Assembly: GCA_947454485.1 (NCBI GenBank)
Contig: CANGJJ010000005.1
Location: forward strand, 62,001-126,000
Direction: 5' to 3'
Length of the DNA: 64,000 bases
Origin: Beijerinckiaceae bacterium
GTDB lineage: Bacteria; Pseudomonadota; Alphaproteobacteria; Rhizobiales; Beijerinckiaceae
Part shown: positions 18,761 to 28,497 of the stretch, in pieces
How positions within the stretch are numbered: position 1 is the first letter of the stretch
How the letters are laid out: every line of letters begins with the position of its first letter
Notes under the pieces: model-generated
The model's database searches: none
What the model was told of the DNA's origin: nothing
The model's input: the letters and a program-made list of their open reading frames with translations, nothing else
Program-made: the position numbers and the translations under genes

Positions 18761-20185
18761 ATGAGACGTCTGCGCCGTGTGAAAATTCTGGCAACGCTGG
18801 GTCCAGCCTCGCAAACACCTGAGGTGTTGGAGCAGCTGGTGCGCGCGGGCGCGGATGTGTTTCGCATCAATATGAGCCACGCCAGCCATGATGCGATGCG
18901 CGAGCGCATTCGCATGATCCGCGATCTGTCGAAAAAGCTCGGCCACGAAATTGGCATCCTTGTCGATCTGCAAGGGCCCAAGCTACGCGTGGGTGAATTC
19001 AAAGATGGCGGCTTTGATCTCGTCAAAGGCCAGAGCTTTGTGCTCGACGATCAAAAAGTGCCCGGCGATGGGACGCGCGTTCACCTGCCTCATCCTGAAA
19101 TTCTGCGTGCACTGCGCCCCGGCCATACGGTGCTCATCGATGATGGCAAGGTGAAGCTGCATATTGTGGACGCCTCGCCCACGCGCGCGGTTGCCAAGGT
19201 CGATGTCGCAGGTCGCATCTCCAACCGCAAAGGCGTCAGCCTGCCAGATACCGAAATTCCTGTCTCTGCCATGACAGAGAAGGATCGTGGCGATCTGGAT
19301 GCTGCGCTGGAAGAGGGCGTTGACTGGATTGCCGTCTCTTTCGTGCAGCGCGCCGATGACATTGCCGAAGTCAAAAAGATTGCGCGCGGCAGAGCCATGG
19401 TTCTGGCCAAGATTGAAAAGCCGCAAGCCATCGCGCGTCTCGACGAGATCATGGAAATCTCTGATGCGCTCATGGTGGCGCGCGGTGATCTTGGCGTTGA
19501 GATGCCGCTTGAAAAAGTTCCCGGCCTGCAAAAGCGCATCACGCGCAATGCCCGTCGCCTCGGCAAGCCCGTCGTGGTGGCAACGCAAATGCTGGAATCC
19601 ATGATCACTTCGCCCGTGCCCACACGCGCAGAAGTGTCAGATGTCGCCACCGCCGTCTTTGAAGGCGCGGACGCCGTCATGCTCTCAGCCGAAAGCGCTG
19701 CGGGTCAATTCCCGATTGAAGCTGTCAGCACGATGAACCGCATCGCCGAAGAGGTGGAGCAAGACGCCATCTATCGCACCGTCATCAATGCACAGCGCAG
19801 CGCCCCTGAAGCCACAGGCGCTGATGCGATTGCGGTTGCTGCGCGCGATGTCGCTGAAACACTCGATGTGAAGACCGTCTGCGCCTGGACATCATCTGGC
19901 TCGACAGCCTTCCGCATTGCGCGCGAGCGTCCCGCCCCGCCCATTCTCGCCCTCACGCCCAAGCGCGAAACGGCCCGCCGTCTGGCGCTTGTCTGGGGTG
20001 TCCATGCCATCGCGACCAAAGATGCGAATGATGTGGATGATATGGCCAAGCGCGCCTGCAAATTCGCCAATCGCGCAGGCTTTTCGCAAGAGGGCGACCG
20101 TATCGTGATTGTGGCTGGCGTTCCCTTCGGCACACCGGGCGCGACCAATATGGTGCGCATCGCCTTCACGGGCGACGAAACTTAA
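18761..20185 (+). CDS. pyk: Pyruvate kinase
   Basis: RRVKILATLGPASQTPEVLEQLVRAGADVFRINMSHASH; VMVARGDLGVEMPLEKVPGLQK; ATQMLESMITSPVPTRAEVSDVATAVFEGADAVMLSAESA. Confidence 0.96.
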   Translation: MRRLRRVKILATLGPASQTPEVLEQLVRAGADVFRINMSHASHDAMRERIRMIRDLSKKLGHEIGILVDLQGPKLRVGEFKDGGFDLVKGQSFVLDDQKVPGDGTRVHLPHPEILRALRPGHTVLIDDGKVKLHIVDASPTRAVAKVDVAGRISNRKGVSLPDTEIPVSAMTEKDRGDLDAALEEGVDWIAVSFVQRADDIAEVKKIARGRAMVLAKIEKPQAIARLDEIMEISDALMVARGDLGVEMPLEKVPGLQKRITRNARRLGKPVVVATQMLESMITSPVPTRAEVSDVATAVFEGADAVMLSAESAAGQFPIEAVSTMNRIAEEVEQDAIYRTVINAQRSAPEATGADAIAVAARDVAETLDVKTVCAWTSSGSTAFRIARERPAPPILALTPKRETARRLALVWGVHAIATKDANDVDDMAKRACKFANRAGFSQEGDRIVIVAGVPFGTPGATNMVRIAFTGDET

Positions 20186-20193
20186 GCGGGCGC

Positions 20194-20796
20194 TTAAATC
20201 TCCCGTCCCTCCACTTCGAGCCGCAGCTTTTCCACCAAACTGCGCACGCTCTCTTGTTGGGGATGCAATTCAAGGGCGCGCCGCAACAATGCGAGTGCGC
20301 CTTTATCAAATCCAGCGCGGTGCATGATGGAGCCCATGCCCGTCAGAGCGCCAAAATGTTTGGGCTCCAAAGCCAGCGCATGAGCAAGATCCTCCGCAGC
20401 GCCTGCTTCATCCTGCGCATAGAAGCGGGCGATGGCGCGGCGATGGCGCGCCTCGGCCCACTGCGGTTCGATCTCGATGATCGAGTCCAGCACTTGCAAG
20501 GTGAGAGTATAATTCTTGCGCGTCATGGCCTGCATGGCACGGCCCATCAGCAAATCTGCCGTGTCGGAGCCAGAGCGCATCCACACGCGCTGAATGGCCC
20601 GCTCAATGCCGCGCGCTTCGGCAGCATCCTGCGCCTTGGCGAGGCGCTCGAACAATTCATCGAGCACTTTTTGGCGGCCGGGCTGACTTTGCTGGATTGG
20701 GGTCGCGCGCGGCACCTCCTCGCCAGCCTCTACAGGCAAAGCGAGGCCGGAGGCGAGGATCAAGGCACTGAGAAGGAGACGCAGGCTCATAAACAA
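20194..20796 (-). CDS. TPR-repeat periplasmic protein
   Basis: Signal peptide MSLRLLLSALILASGLALPVEAG and TPR-like C-terminus. Confidence 0.7.
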   Translation of the reverse strand: MFMSLRLLLSALILASGLALPVEAGEEVPRATPIQQSQPGRQKVLDELFERLAKAQDAAEARGIERAIQRVWMRSGSDTADLLMGRAMQAMTRKNYTLTLQVLDSIIEIEPQWAEARHRRAIARFYAQDEAGAAEDLAHALALEPKHFGALTGMGSIMHRAGFDKGALALLRRALELHPQQESVRSLVEKLRLEVEGREI

Positions 20797-20849
20797 AAGC
20801 TAGTGCGCCTCAAGGGCCGCGTCAAAGGCCCAGCGGCCCGCGGCAAACA

Positions 20850-20886
20850 CAAAAAGCCCCGGCACTGGGCCGGGGCCTTTGAAAAA
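20850..20886. terminator. Terminator downstream of rpmJ
   Basis: AAAAAGCCCCGGCACTGGGCCGGGGCCTTTGAAAAA. Confidence 0.6.
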
Positions 20887-20901
20887 GGACAGACGTGCTG
20901 C

Positions 20902-21027
20902 TTAGCCCTGACGAGCCTTGTAGCGCTTCTGGGTCTTGTTGATGATGTAAACGCGGCCCTTGCGGCGCACGATCTGGTTGTCGCGATGGCGACCGCGCAG
21001 AGACTTGAGTGAGTTACGGACCTTCAT
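20902..21027 (-). CDS. rpmJ: 50S ribosomal protein L36 (41 aa), absent from the ORF track
   Basis: Manual translation [41 protein letters not shown]. Confidence 0.95.
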   Translation of the reverse strand: MKVRNSLKSLRGRHRDNQIVRRKGRVYIINKTQKRYKARQG

Positions 21028-21218
21028 GGTCGTCCCCGAAGTTGAAACGGCGCCGCAGATGCGCAGCGCCAGAAAGTGTTGCCGGGTCTATGCCCCACGA
21101 GGGGCGGCTGGGTCAAGCCGGAATCCGCCCGGCAGCGACTTTTTGCCCAATTTGCCGGCTCGGCCTTTGACCTTGCGCCGCCTCAGGTCTATGCGAAAAG
21201 GGCAAGGCGGAGAGAAAA

Positions 21219-22439
21219 ATGCCCCGCGACGAGGATGCCCAGATCACAACGCAGACCCCGCCCCGCCAGACGATTGTCTGGCCGGTGCTGTTTGCGATCA
21301 GTTTCTGCCATGTTCTCAATGACTTGATCCAAGCCCTCGTCCCCGCCATCTATCCCCTCCTGAAAGACAGTTTCGGGCTCGATTTCGCGCAGATCGGCAT
21401 GATCACCCTGGCTTGGCAGTTGACCGCGTCGCTGTTCCAGCCGGTCGTGGGTCTGGTGGCTGACCGCAAGCCCATGCCCTATTCGCTGGCAAGCGGCATG
21501 ATTTTCACCCTCGCGGGCCTGTTGCTGGCTGCTTTTGCCTCAAGCTATGCCATGCTGATCGTGGCCGTGGCGGCCATTGGCGTTGGCTCGGCCATCTTCC
21601 ACCCCGAGTCCTCACGCATCGCCCGCCTCGCCTCAGCGGGCCAATATGGGCTCGGCCAATCGGTCTTTCAGGTCGGCGGCAATCTGGGCTCGGCCCTTGG
21701 GCCACTGGCCGCTGCCTTCCTCATTCTGCCCTTCGGCCAATTAGCTTTGGGCTGGTTTGGTCTGGCTGCCGTGCTGGCGGGGCTCATCCTCTTCAGGATC
21801 GGGGGCTGGTATGCCACCCATCTGCAGGAGCGGGCCAAGCGCCCCGCCCGCCCAAGGCGCGACTGGGGCTTCTCACGGGCCAAGGTCGCGACCTGCCTTG
21901 CGATCCTCATCAGCCTCAGCTTCTCGAAGAGCTTCTATACGGCGAGCATCTCAAGCTTCCTGCAATTCTACATGATGGACCGCTTTGCAGTGGATACGCA
22001 TGACGCGCAGATGTTCCTCTTTCTGTTCACCGGCGCTGTCGCGCTCGGCACCTTCTTTGGTGGGCCGATTGGTGATCGCTTTGGCCGCAAGGTTGTGATG
22101 CTCGCTTCTGTTCTGGGCGCGCTGCCTTTCACGCTCGCTTTGCCCTATGCGGATTTGTTCTGGAGCGGTGTGCTGATCGTCATCATCGGCCTCATCGTCG
22201 CCTCCACCTTCTCCGTCATTCTCGTCTATGCGCAGGATCTGCTGCCCGGTCGCACGGGGCTCGTCTCTGGCATCTTCCTTGGTCTTGCATTTGGGCTCAG
22301 CGGCGTTGGTGCAGCTGTGCTCGGCAAAGTGGCAGATCTGACCAGCATCAGCTTTGTCTTCTCCATCTGCTCATGGCTGCCCGCCATTGGGCTGCTCATC
22401 TTCTTCCTTCCTGATCTGCGCCAAGAGGTTCGTTCGTGA
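21219..22439 (+). CDS. MFS transporter, fosmidomycin-resistance (Fsr) type
   Basis: SFCHVLNDLIQALVPAIYPLLKDSFGLDFAQIGMITLAWQLTASLFQPVVGLVADRKP; GSAIFHPESSRIARLAS. Confidence 0.85.
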   Translation: MPRDEDAQITTQTPPRQTIVWPVLFAISFCHVLNDLIQALVPAIYPLLKDSFGLDFAQIGMITLAWQLTASLFQPVVGLVADRKPMPYSLASGMIFTLAGLLLAAFASSYAMLIVAVAAIGVGSAIFHPESSRIARLASAGQYGLGQSVFQVGGNLGSALGPLAAAFLILPFGQLALGWFGLAAVLAGLILFRIGGWYATHLQERAKRPARPRRDWGFSRAKVATCLAILISLSFSKSFYTASISSFLQFYMMDRFAVDTHDAQMFLFLFTGAVALGTFFGGPIGDRFGRKVVMLASVLGALPFTLALPYADLFWSGVLIVIIGLIVASTFSVILVYAQDLLPGRTGLVSGIFLGLAFGLSGVGAAVLGKVADLTSISFVFSICSWLPAIGLLIFFLPDLRQEVRS

Positions 22440-23170
22440 CTGACGCTCGCACTGCCGCCTTTATCGAAGCCCGCCGCAATCGCGATGTGATCGGCTTTGA
22501 CTATGCGCCCGCCACACTCGAAGAGGGCTTTGCGATTTCTGCGGCCATGCTGCGCGCACTGAATGAAAAAGTCGGCGGCTGGAAAGTTGGCTATGCGCCC
22601 GATGGTTCAGCCGTCGCCTCGCCCATGTATGCATCCGGCTTTTTGAAAAGCGGCGAGACATGGCAATCAAAAGCCGACCGCCCGATGATCCCCGAGATCG
22701 AAATCGCCGTGCGTCTGGCGCAAGATCTGCCCAAGCGCAGCAAGGCCTATGTGCGCGAAGATATTGAGAATGCCGCGAGCGAATATCTGATTGGCATCGA
22801 GATCATCGAGCGCCGCATCCCGATGCAGAATATTCCCTTCCCGATGAATCTCGCCGATGATCTTGGCAATGTCGGCTATGTCACCGGTCCCGGCACAACG
22901 AACTTTCGCGCGCTCGATCTGCCCAATCTCATGTGCACATTTCACATGGCGGGCGAGCTTGTGACGCAGCGCCGGGGCGGCCATCCCAAAGGTGATCCGC
23001 TTCTGCCGCTGATTGATTGGGCCAATCAGCAGCGTGATGATGTGGGCGGCTTGCGCGCCGGTCAGATCGTGACTCTGGGCAGCCTCACGCCCCTCGTCAT
23101 CATGCCTGGCCCCGGCCTTGTCGAGGCCAATATCGAAGGCCTCGGCGATATCACTTTGAAGGTCGCCTGA
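22436..23170 (+). CDS. 2-keto-4-pentenoate hydratase (MhpD) / FAH superfamily
   Basis: VGGWKVGYAPDGSAVASPMYASGF; EIEIAVRLAQDL; GIEIIERRIP; 4 nt overlap with MFS gene. Confidence 0.75.
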   Translation: MTDARTAAFIEARRNRDVIGFDYAPATLEEGFAISAAMLRALNEKVGGWKVGYAPDGSAVASPMYASGFLKSGETWQSKADRPMIPEIEIAVRLAQDLPKRSKAYVREDIENAASEYLIGIEIIERRIPMQNIPFPMNLADDLGNVGYVTGPGTTNFRALDLPNLMCTFHMAGELVTQRRGGHPKGDPLLPLIDWANQQRDDVGGLRAGQIVTLGSLTPLVIMPGPGLVEANIEGLGDITLKVA

Positions 23171-24106
23171 TCAGCGCACGATATTGCGCATATCATCAAG
23201 CCTGCCGTCTTGCAGGCAGATGAGATTATGCTCAACGACCGGCAGAATTTGCTTGTCGTAAATATCGCTCATGCCGCCGATACGCGGTGAGATCATGACA
23301 TTCTTCATGCCCCAGAAGGGATGATCCTTCGGCAGGGGCTCGGTGTGAAACACATCGAGCCCCGCGCCCGCGATCTCACCGCTTTGCAAAGCGGCAATCA
23401 TCGCATCCTCATCAATCACATCACCACGCGCGAGATTGATCACAAAGCTCGACTTCGGCATGGCTTTGAAGACATCCGCATTAATCATGTGATGGGTGCG
23501 CTCATCAAGCGGCACCAGAACAATCATGAAATCGCAAGCGGCCGCTGCCTCCAACAATTTGGCGCGCGGCACAATCTTGTCAAAGCCAGGTGACTGCGTG
23601 CGCGCATCACTGACGCCAACCACATTCATCTCAAAGGCCTTGCAACGCGCCGCCACAGCCTCACTGATCGCGCCAATACCAACGATCAGCGCTGTCTTGC
23701 CAACCAGCACAGGTTGCGCCCAACGCTCCCACACGTGGTCCGAGCGATTGTCTTCCATGCGCAGATAATTGCGCGACAGGCCGATCATGAACAAAAAGGC
23801 GAGCTCCGCCATCTGTGGCCCATGGATGCCGCGCCCATTTGTAACCCGCACCGATGGCTTCAGGCTTTTGCAGGTCCACAAATGATCGACACCGGCTGAC
23901 AGCGAGCAGACGTAACGAAGCTTTGGCATGGCCGCGATCAGCTCATCGCTGACATTATGCGCGAGCGCGATCAGCACCTGCGCCTCGCCCGCATGGGGTA
24001 CAGCCTCAGCGGCCGTCTTGAAGGCCTGGATCTTGTGTTGGGGAAACAGCGCCCGCAGATCATCGGGGATGATGTGGCGTTCGCGCTCGACAATGATGAT
24101 TTCCAT
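23171..24106 (-). CDS. D-2-hydroxyacid dehydrogenase (NAD-binding)
   Basis: Start at MEIIIVERERHIIPDD; NGRGIHGPQMAELAFLFMIGLSRN; INLARGDVIDEDAMIAALQSGEIAGAGLDVFHTEPLP. Confidence 0.9.
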   Translation of the reverse strand: MEIIIVERERHIIPDDLRALFPQHKIQAFKTAAEAVPHAGEAQVLIALAHNVSDELIAAMPKLRYVCSLSAGVDHLWTCKSLKPSVRVTNGRGIHGPQMAELAFLFMIGLSRNYLRMEDNRSDHVWERWAQPVLVGKTALIVGIGAISEAVAARCKAFEMNVVGVSDARTQSPGFDKIVPRAKLLEAAAACDFMIVLVPLDERTHHMINADVFKAMPKSSFVINLARGDVIDEDAMIAALQSGEIAGAGLDVFHTEPLPKDHPFWGMKNVMISPRIGGMSDIYDKQILPVVEHNLICLQDGRLDDMRNIVR

Positions 24107-24126
24107 CACATTCTCCCCAATTTCAC

Positions 24127-24153
24127 TGTACCGCATCTCGGTTTTCTTGTACC
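24127..24153. promoter_or_regulatory. TGTACC direct repeat (21 bp period) in divergent IclR/dehydrogenase promoter region
   Basis: TGTACC at 24127-24132 and 24148-24153. Confidence 0.3.
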
Positions 24154-24185
24154 ACGATGTGAAAGACTGACAAGGTGCGGGAGCC

Positions 24186-24959
24186 ATGACGGACGCAGCA
24201 GAGGCCACAACCCAAGACCGCAACGGCGTGCAGGTGATTGCCCGCGCCGCCGCCATTCTGCGCGTCTTGGAGGAGGATGTCTCTGGCCTCAGCCTCGGCC
24301 AGATAGCCCAGCGCACGGGCCTTGCCAGATCCACCGTCCAACGCATCGTCGCTGCGCTTCACACCGAAAAATTTGTCATCGCCGCCTCACCCACCGGCCG
24401 CGTCATGCTCGGCCCTGCCTTGCTGCGTTTGGCGGGTGCTGTGCGCTCTGACTTCCTCGAATTTGCCAAACCCATTCTTGCCCGCCTCTCGCAAGAGCTG
24501 AAAGAGACGGTTGATCTGGCGGCCATTCGCAAAGACCGTCTGCTCTTCGTCGATCAAGTCATCGGCCCGCAGCGCCTTCGCACCGTGTCAGGCGTGGGCG
24601 AAACCTTCCCGCTCTATTGCACCGCCAATGGCAAAGCCTATCTCGCCATGCTTGATAATCGCAGCGTCGAGCGCCTCATCGGCGCGGAGTTTGAAGCGCG
24701 CACACCCCATACGATCACCAAGATCGGCCGCCTGTTTGAAGAGCTCGACCAGATCCGCAAGACAGGCGTTGCCTTCGATCATGAAGAACATACGCTTGGT
24801 ATTTCGGCGGCCGGGATTGCGCTGCTCGATGCGCTCGCAAACCCCATCGCCATTTCAGTGCCCGTCCCCACCCAGCGGTTCGACGATGCGAAAGATCACA
24901 TCGCCGAACGTTTGCTGGAGACCAAGCACGCGCTGCAAGATCTCGTTCAGTCGCGTTAG
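24186..24959 (+). CDS. IclR family transcriptional regulator
   Basis: GVQVIARAAAILRVLEEDVSGLSLGQIAQRTGLARSTVQRIVAALHTEKFV. Confidence 0.92.
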   Translation: MTDAAEATTQDRNGVQVIARAAAILRVLEEDVSGLSLGQIAQRTGLARSTVQRIVAALHTEKFVIAASPTGRVMLGPALLRLAGAVRSDFLEFAKPILARLSQELKETVDLAAIRKDRLLFVDQVIGPQRLRTVSGVGETFPLYCTANGKAYLAMLDNRSVERLIGAEFEARTPHTITKIGRLFEELDQIRKTGVAFDHEEHTLGISAAGIALLDALANPIAISVPVPTQRFDDAKDHIAERLLETKHALQDLVQSR

Positions 24960-25903
24960 AACTTCACAAGATCGCGGCCCTTGAGGCCAAGCATTTCGCG
25001 CGCTTCATTGGGGGTGGCGGCTTCATAGCCGAGCTCTTCAATGATGGTGCGGATCTTCGTCACCTGCTGCGCATTGCTGTCAGCCAGCTTGCCGCGTCCA
25101 ATGAAGAGCGAGTCTTCCAGACCCACACGCACATGGCCGCCCATCATCGCTGCCTGCGTGGCAAAAGGCATCTGGAAGCGACCCGCCGCCAGAACCGACC
25201 AGCGATATTGATCGCCGAACAATTTGTCGGCGGTCTTCTTCATGAACATCAAATTTTCAACATCAGGGCCAATGCCGCCCAGAATGCCGAAGATCAGCTG
25301 CAAGAAGACCGGCGGCTTGAACAGGCCGCGATCAAGGCAATGGGCGAGATTGTAGAGATGGCCCACATCATAGCATTCATGTTCGAACTTCGTGCCATGG
25401 CCCTCGCCGAGCGTCTTATAGATGCGCTCGATATCGCGGAATGTGTTGCGGAAAATATTGTCATCTGAATTAACGAGATAGCTCTCTTCCCAATCATGCT
25501 TCCAATTCTTGTAGCGTGAAGCCATGGGATAGAGCGCAAAATTCATCGTACCCATATTGAGCGAGCACATTTCGGGCGAGGCCACCATCGGGGGCGCAAG
25601 ACGCTCCTCAACCGTCATCTTCACCGAACCACCCGTGGTGATATTGACGACCGCATCGGTTGCTTCACCGATGCGCGGCAAGAATTCCATGAAGAGTTTG
25701 GGATCAGCCGAGGGGCGACCGTCTTTCGGGTCGCGCGCATGAAGATGCAAAATCGCTGCGCCTGCATTAGCTGCTTCAATCGCAGAGGTTGCGATCTCAT
25801 CGGGTGTGATCGGCAGAGCATCCGACATCGTGGGTGTATGAATGGAGCCAGTCACCGCGCAGGTGATGATGACCTTGTTTTGGAATTTCTTGGCGTCAGA
25901 CAT
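24956..25903 (-). CDS. beta-keto acid cleavage enzyme (BKACE, DUF849)
   Basis: MSDAKKFQNKVIITCAVTGSIHTPTMSDALPITPDEIATSAIEAANAGAAILHLHARDPKDGRPS; GGHVRVGLEDSLFI. Confidence 0.92.
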   Translation of the reverse strand: MSDAKKFQNKVIITCAVTGSIHTPTMSDALPITPDEIATSAIEAANAGAAILHLHARDPKDGRPSADPKLFMEFLPRIGEATDAVVNITTGGSVKMTVEERLAPPMVASPEMCSLNMGTMNFALYPMASRYKNWKHDWEESYLVNSDDNIFRNTFRDIERIYKTLGEGHGTKFEHECYDVGHLYNLAHCLDRGLFKPPVFLQLIFGILGGIGPDVENLMFMKKTADKLFGDQYRWSVLAAGRFQMPFATQAAMMGGHVRVGLEDSLFIGRGKLADSNAQQVTKIRTIIEELGYEAATPNEAREMLGLKGRDLVKF

Positions 25904-26927
25904 GACTATCCCCTTTGGATTTGGCAAAAACGACCCGCCGTGACAGCGGGACAAGATCAAAGCCCAGCTTCTCACTGAGCCAACCGGCAATGCCGCGCGG
26001 TGCGCGCAGCATGATCACAATCGCAACAAGCCCCAGCATCATCAGATAGAGCGCACCCATATCCGCCAGAGTTTCGCGCAACACGAAGAAGATAAGACAG
26101 CCAATGATCGGGCCTTCGATACGGCCAATGCCGCCAATCACTGCCATGAAGATCACAAAGGCGGTCCAATCATTCACACTGAAGGCTGCATCAGGCGAGA
26201 TGCGCAGCTTCTGCAAAAAGATCAGCGCGCCGACCATTGCTGTGCCAAAACCCGCGAGCACAAAGACGATGAGCTTGACGCGCGTCACATTCACACCGCT
26301 CGCCCGCGCCGCGCCCTCATTATAATGGATCGCGCGCAGAGCCAGACCAAAGCGCGAGCGCAGCAGAAAGATGGTGAGGCCAATGACCACAACCGCAATG
26401 GCAAGCCCCGTCCAATAGATCACATATTCACGCCAGACGCGGCTCGAGGCCATGCTGGTGACGATGCGCGCAGGCAAGCTTGTACCAGAGCCACCACCCA
26501 GCGCCGAGATCTGCGAAGCAAGCAGGCGAAAGACCTCCGCCGCCACCCAAGAACCGATGGCAAAATAAGCGCCGCGCAAGCGAAACAACAGGCCCGCCAC
26601 AGGCAGCGCAATCACAGCCCCGATAATGCCTGCCAGCGCCAAAGCGAGCAGCGGATGAAGATCTGCAAAGATGGTGAGACCAAAGAGTGCATAGCCGCCA
26701 ATGCCAACGAAGGCTTGCTGGCCCACAGACACAAGACCTGAAAAGCCCGCCAGCAAATTCCACAAAGTCGCCAGCGCCAGATAAGCGAAGATCTGCACCA
26801 TCAAATTGAGATGCGCGCTTGTGGCAACCAGCGGCGCACAGGCAAGCGCCAGCACAGCGCACAGAGCCAGCACCATAGTGATGCGGCCAGAGCGTGTCGT
26901 ATCGGTGATGGTGATCTCAGGGCTCAA
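25896..26927 (-). CDS. Branched-chain amino acid-type ABC transporter permease (LivM-like)
   Basis: LWNLLAGFSGLVSVGQQAFVGIGGYALFGL; AARASGVNVTRVKLIVFVLAGFGTAMVGAL; GGIGRIEGPIIG. Confidence 0.92.
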   Translation of the reverse strand: MSPEITITDTTRSGRITMVLALCAVLALACAPLVATSAHLNLMVQIFAYLALATLWNLLAGFSGLVSVGQQAFVGIGGYALFGLTIFADLHPLLALALAGIIGAVIALPVAGLLFRLRGAYFAIGSWVAAEVFRLLASQISALGGGSGTSLPARIVTSMASSRVWREYVIYWTGLAIAVVVIGLTIFLLRSRFGLALRAIHYNEGAARASGVNVTRVKLIVFVLAGFGTAMVGALIFLQKLRISPDAAFSVNDWTAFVIFMAVIGGIGRIEGPIIGCLIFFVLRETLADMGALYLMMLGLVAIVIMLRAPRGIAGWLSEKLGFDLVPLSRRVVFAKSKGDSHV

Positions 26928-27790
26928 TGTTGCACCCTCGGGAAAAAGCCTTCGGGACGCACAGCCAGAACGATCAAAAAGACAAGATGACCGGCGAGCA
27001 ATTGCCAGCCCGGATCAATCTTCGCGCCAATGGCCTGCGCCACACCCAATATGACACCGCCCGCCAGAGTGCCCCACAAATTTCCAAGCCCCCCGATGAT
27101 CACAGCTTCAAAGCCGAAGATGAGGCGCGCAGGCCCCATGGAGGGATCAAAATTGGCGCGCACAGCCAGAAACACACCAGCCACAGCAATGACCGCAAGC
27201 GACAGTGCCATCGCCATGGCAAAGACATGCCGCGGATCAACGCCCACCAGCTGCACCGTTGTTTGATCATCTGAGGTCGCACGGAAGGCACGGCCCCAGG
27301 CTGTGCGATAGGACAGCAATTGCAATCCGCCGATGATCGCCACCGCCACACCAAATTGCAGCAGAGGCAAAATGCCCAGCGACAGATCGCTCGAGAGCGT
27401 CAGGGTTGCCGTCTCAATCGCGCCAGCCTGCAATTTGCGACTGTCGGGGGTGAAAATTTCCATCAGCCCATTTTGCAAAATCACCGACAGGCCGAACGTG
27501 ACAAGCAAAGGCGGCAAGAGATCATCGCCCAGAGTGCGATTGAGAAGGAAGCGCTGCAAAGCATAACCAATCAGCGCCATCAGCGGCACGATGATGAGGA
27601 GGGAGGTCAGCGGATCAAGCCCGAGCGTTGTCGTCACGACAAGCGCGAGATAGGCGGCCAGCACCACCAAATCGCCGTGGGCGATATTAACGAGGCGCAT
27701 CACGCCGAAAATCAGCGACAGGCCAGCAGCGAACATGGCGTAAAGCCCGCCCACCAAAATGCCCTGCGTGATGGAGTTGACCCAATCCAT
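26924..27790 (-). CDS. Branched-chain amino acid-type ABC transporter permease (LivH-like)
   Basis: ITQGILVGGLYAMFAAGLSLIFGVMRLVNIAHGDLVVLAAYLAL; VIIGGLGNLWGTLAGGVILG. Confidence 0.92.
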   Translation of the reverse strand: MDWVNSITQGILVGGLYAMFAAGLSLIFGVMRLVNIAHGDLVVLAAYLALVVTTTLGLDPLTSLLIIVPLMALIGYALQRFLLNRTLGDDLLPPLLVTFGLSVILQNGLMEIFTPDSRKLQAGAIETATLTLSSDLSLGILPLLQFGVAVAIIGGLQLLSYRTAWGRAFRATSDDQTTVQLVGVDPRHVFAMAMALSLAVIAVAGVFLAVRANFDPSMGPARLIFGFEAVIIGGLGNLWGTLAGGVILGVAQAIGAKIDPGWQLLAGHLVFLIVLAVRPEGFFPRVQH

Positions 27791-27792
27791 AA

Positions 27793-28497
27793 TCAGGATC
27801 CGAAATAGGCTGAGGCGATGGCCTCGCGGCTGATGGATTGGCTCTCGCCCTCCAAAGTCACACGGCCCTCTTGCAGGCAATAGACACGGCGCGAGGCTTT
27901 CAAAGCCTGCACGACATCCTGTTCGACAATGATGAGCGACATGCCATCGCCCGTGATCTGCGGCAGGCGCTCATAAATCTCGCGCACAATAATTGGCGCA
28001 AGGCCAAGGCTGATCTCGTCACACAGCAAGAGGCGCGGATTGGACATGAGAGCACGGCCAATCGCGACCATTTGCTGCTGCCCGCCCGACAAAGACGTGC
28101 TCGCCTGATGGCGGCGCTCGCGCAGGATCGGGAAGAGTTGATAGACGCGCTCCAAAGACCAAGGGCCTTTGCGACTATAAGCGCCGCCGATCTGCAGATT
28201 TTCTTCAACGCTGAGCGACGAGAATAAACGCCGCCCCTCAGGCACCAAAGCGATGCCCTGACGCAGCAAGTGATGCGCAGGCACGCCGCCAATCGGAGAG
28301 CCCGCAAAAGTCACAGCATCGGGGCGCGCAGCAATGAGGCCCGCGATGGTTTTGAGCAAAGTGCTCTTGCCCGCACCATTGGCGCCGATAATGGCAACGA
28401 CCTCGCCCTCGTCCACGCGCAAGGACACATCAAACAGGGCTTGAAAATCGCCATAGAAGCTGGCGAGCTGCGAGACATTCAGCAGAGGATCACGCAT
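27793..28497 (-). CDS. Branched-chain amino acid-type ABC transporter ATP-binding protein (LivF-like)
   Basis: GANGAGKSTLLKTIAGLI; TSLSGGQQQMVAIGRALMSNPRLLLCDEISLGLAPIIV. Confidence 0.93.
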   Translation of the reverse strand: MRDPLLNVSQLASFYGDFQALFDVSLRVDEGEVVAIIGANGAGKSTLLKTIAGLIAARPDAVTFAGSPIGGVPAHHLLRQGIALVPEGRRLFSSLSVEENLQIGGAYSRKGPWSLERVYQLFPILRERRHQASTSLSGGQQQMVAIGRALMSNPRLLLCDEISLGLAPIIVREIYERLPQITGDGMSLIIVEQDVVQALKASRRVYCLQEGRVTLEGESQSISREAIASAYFGS

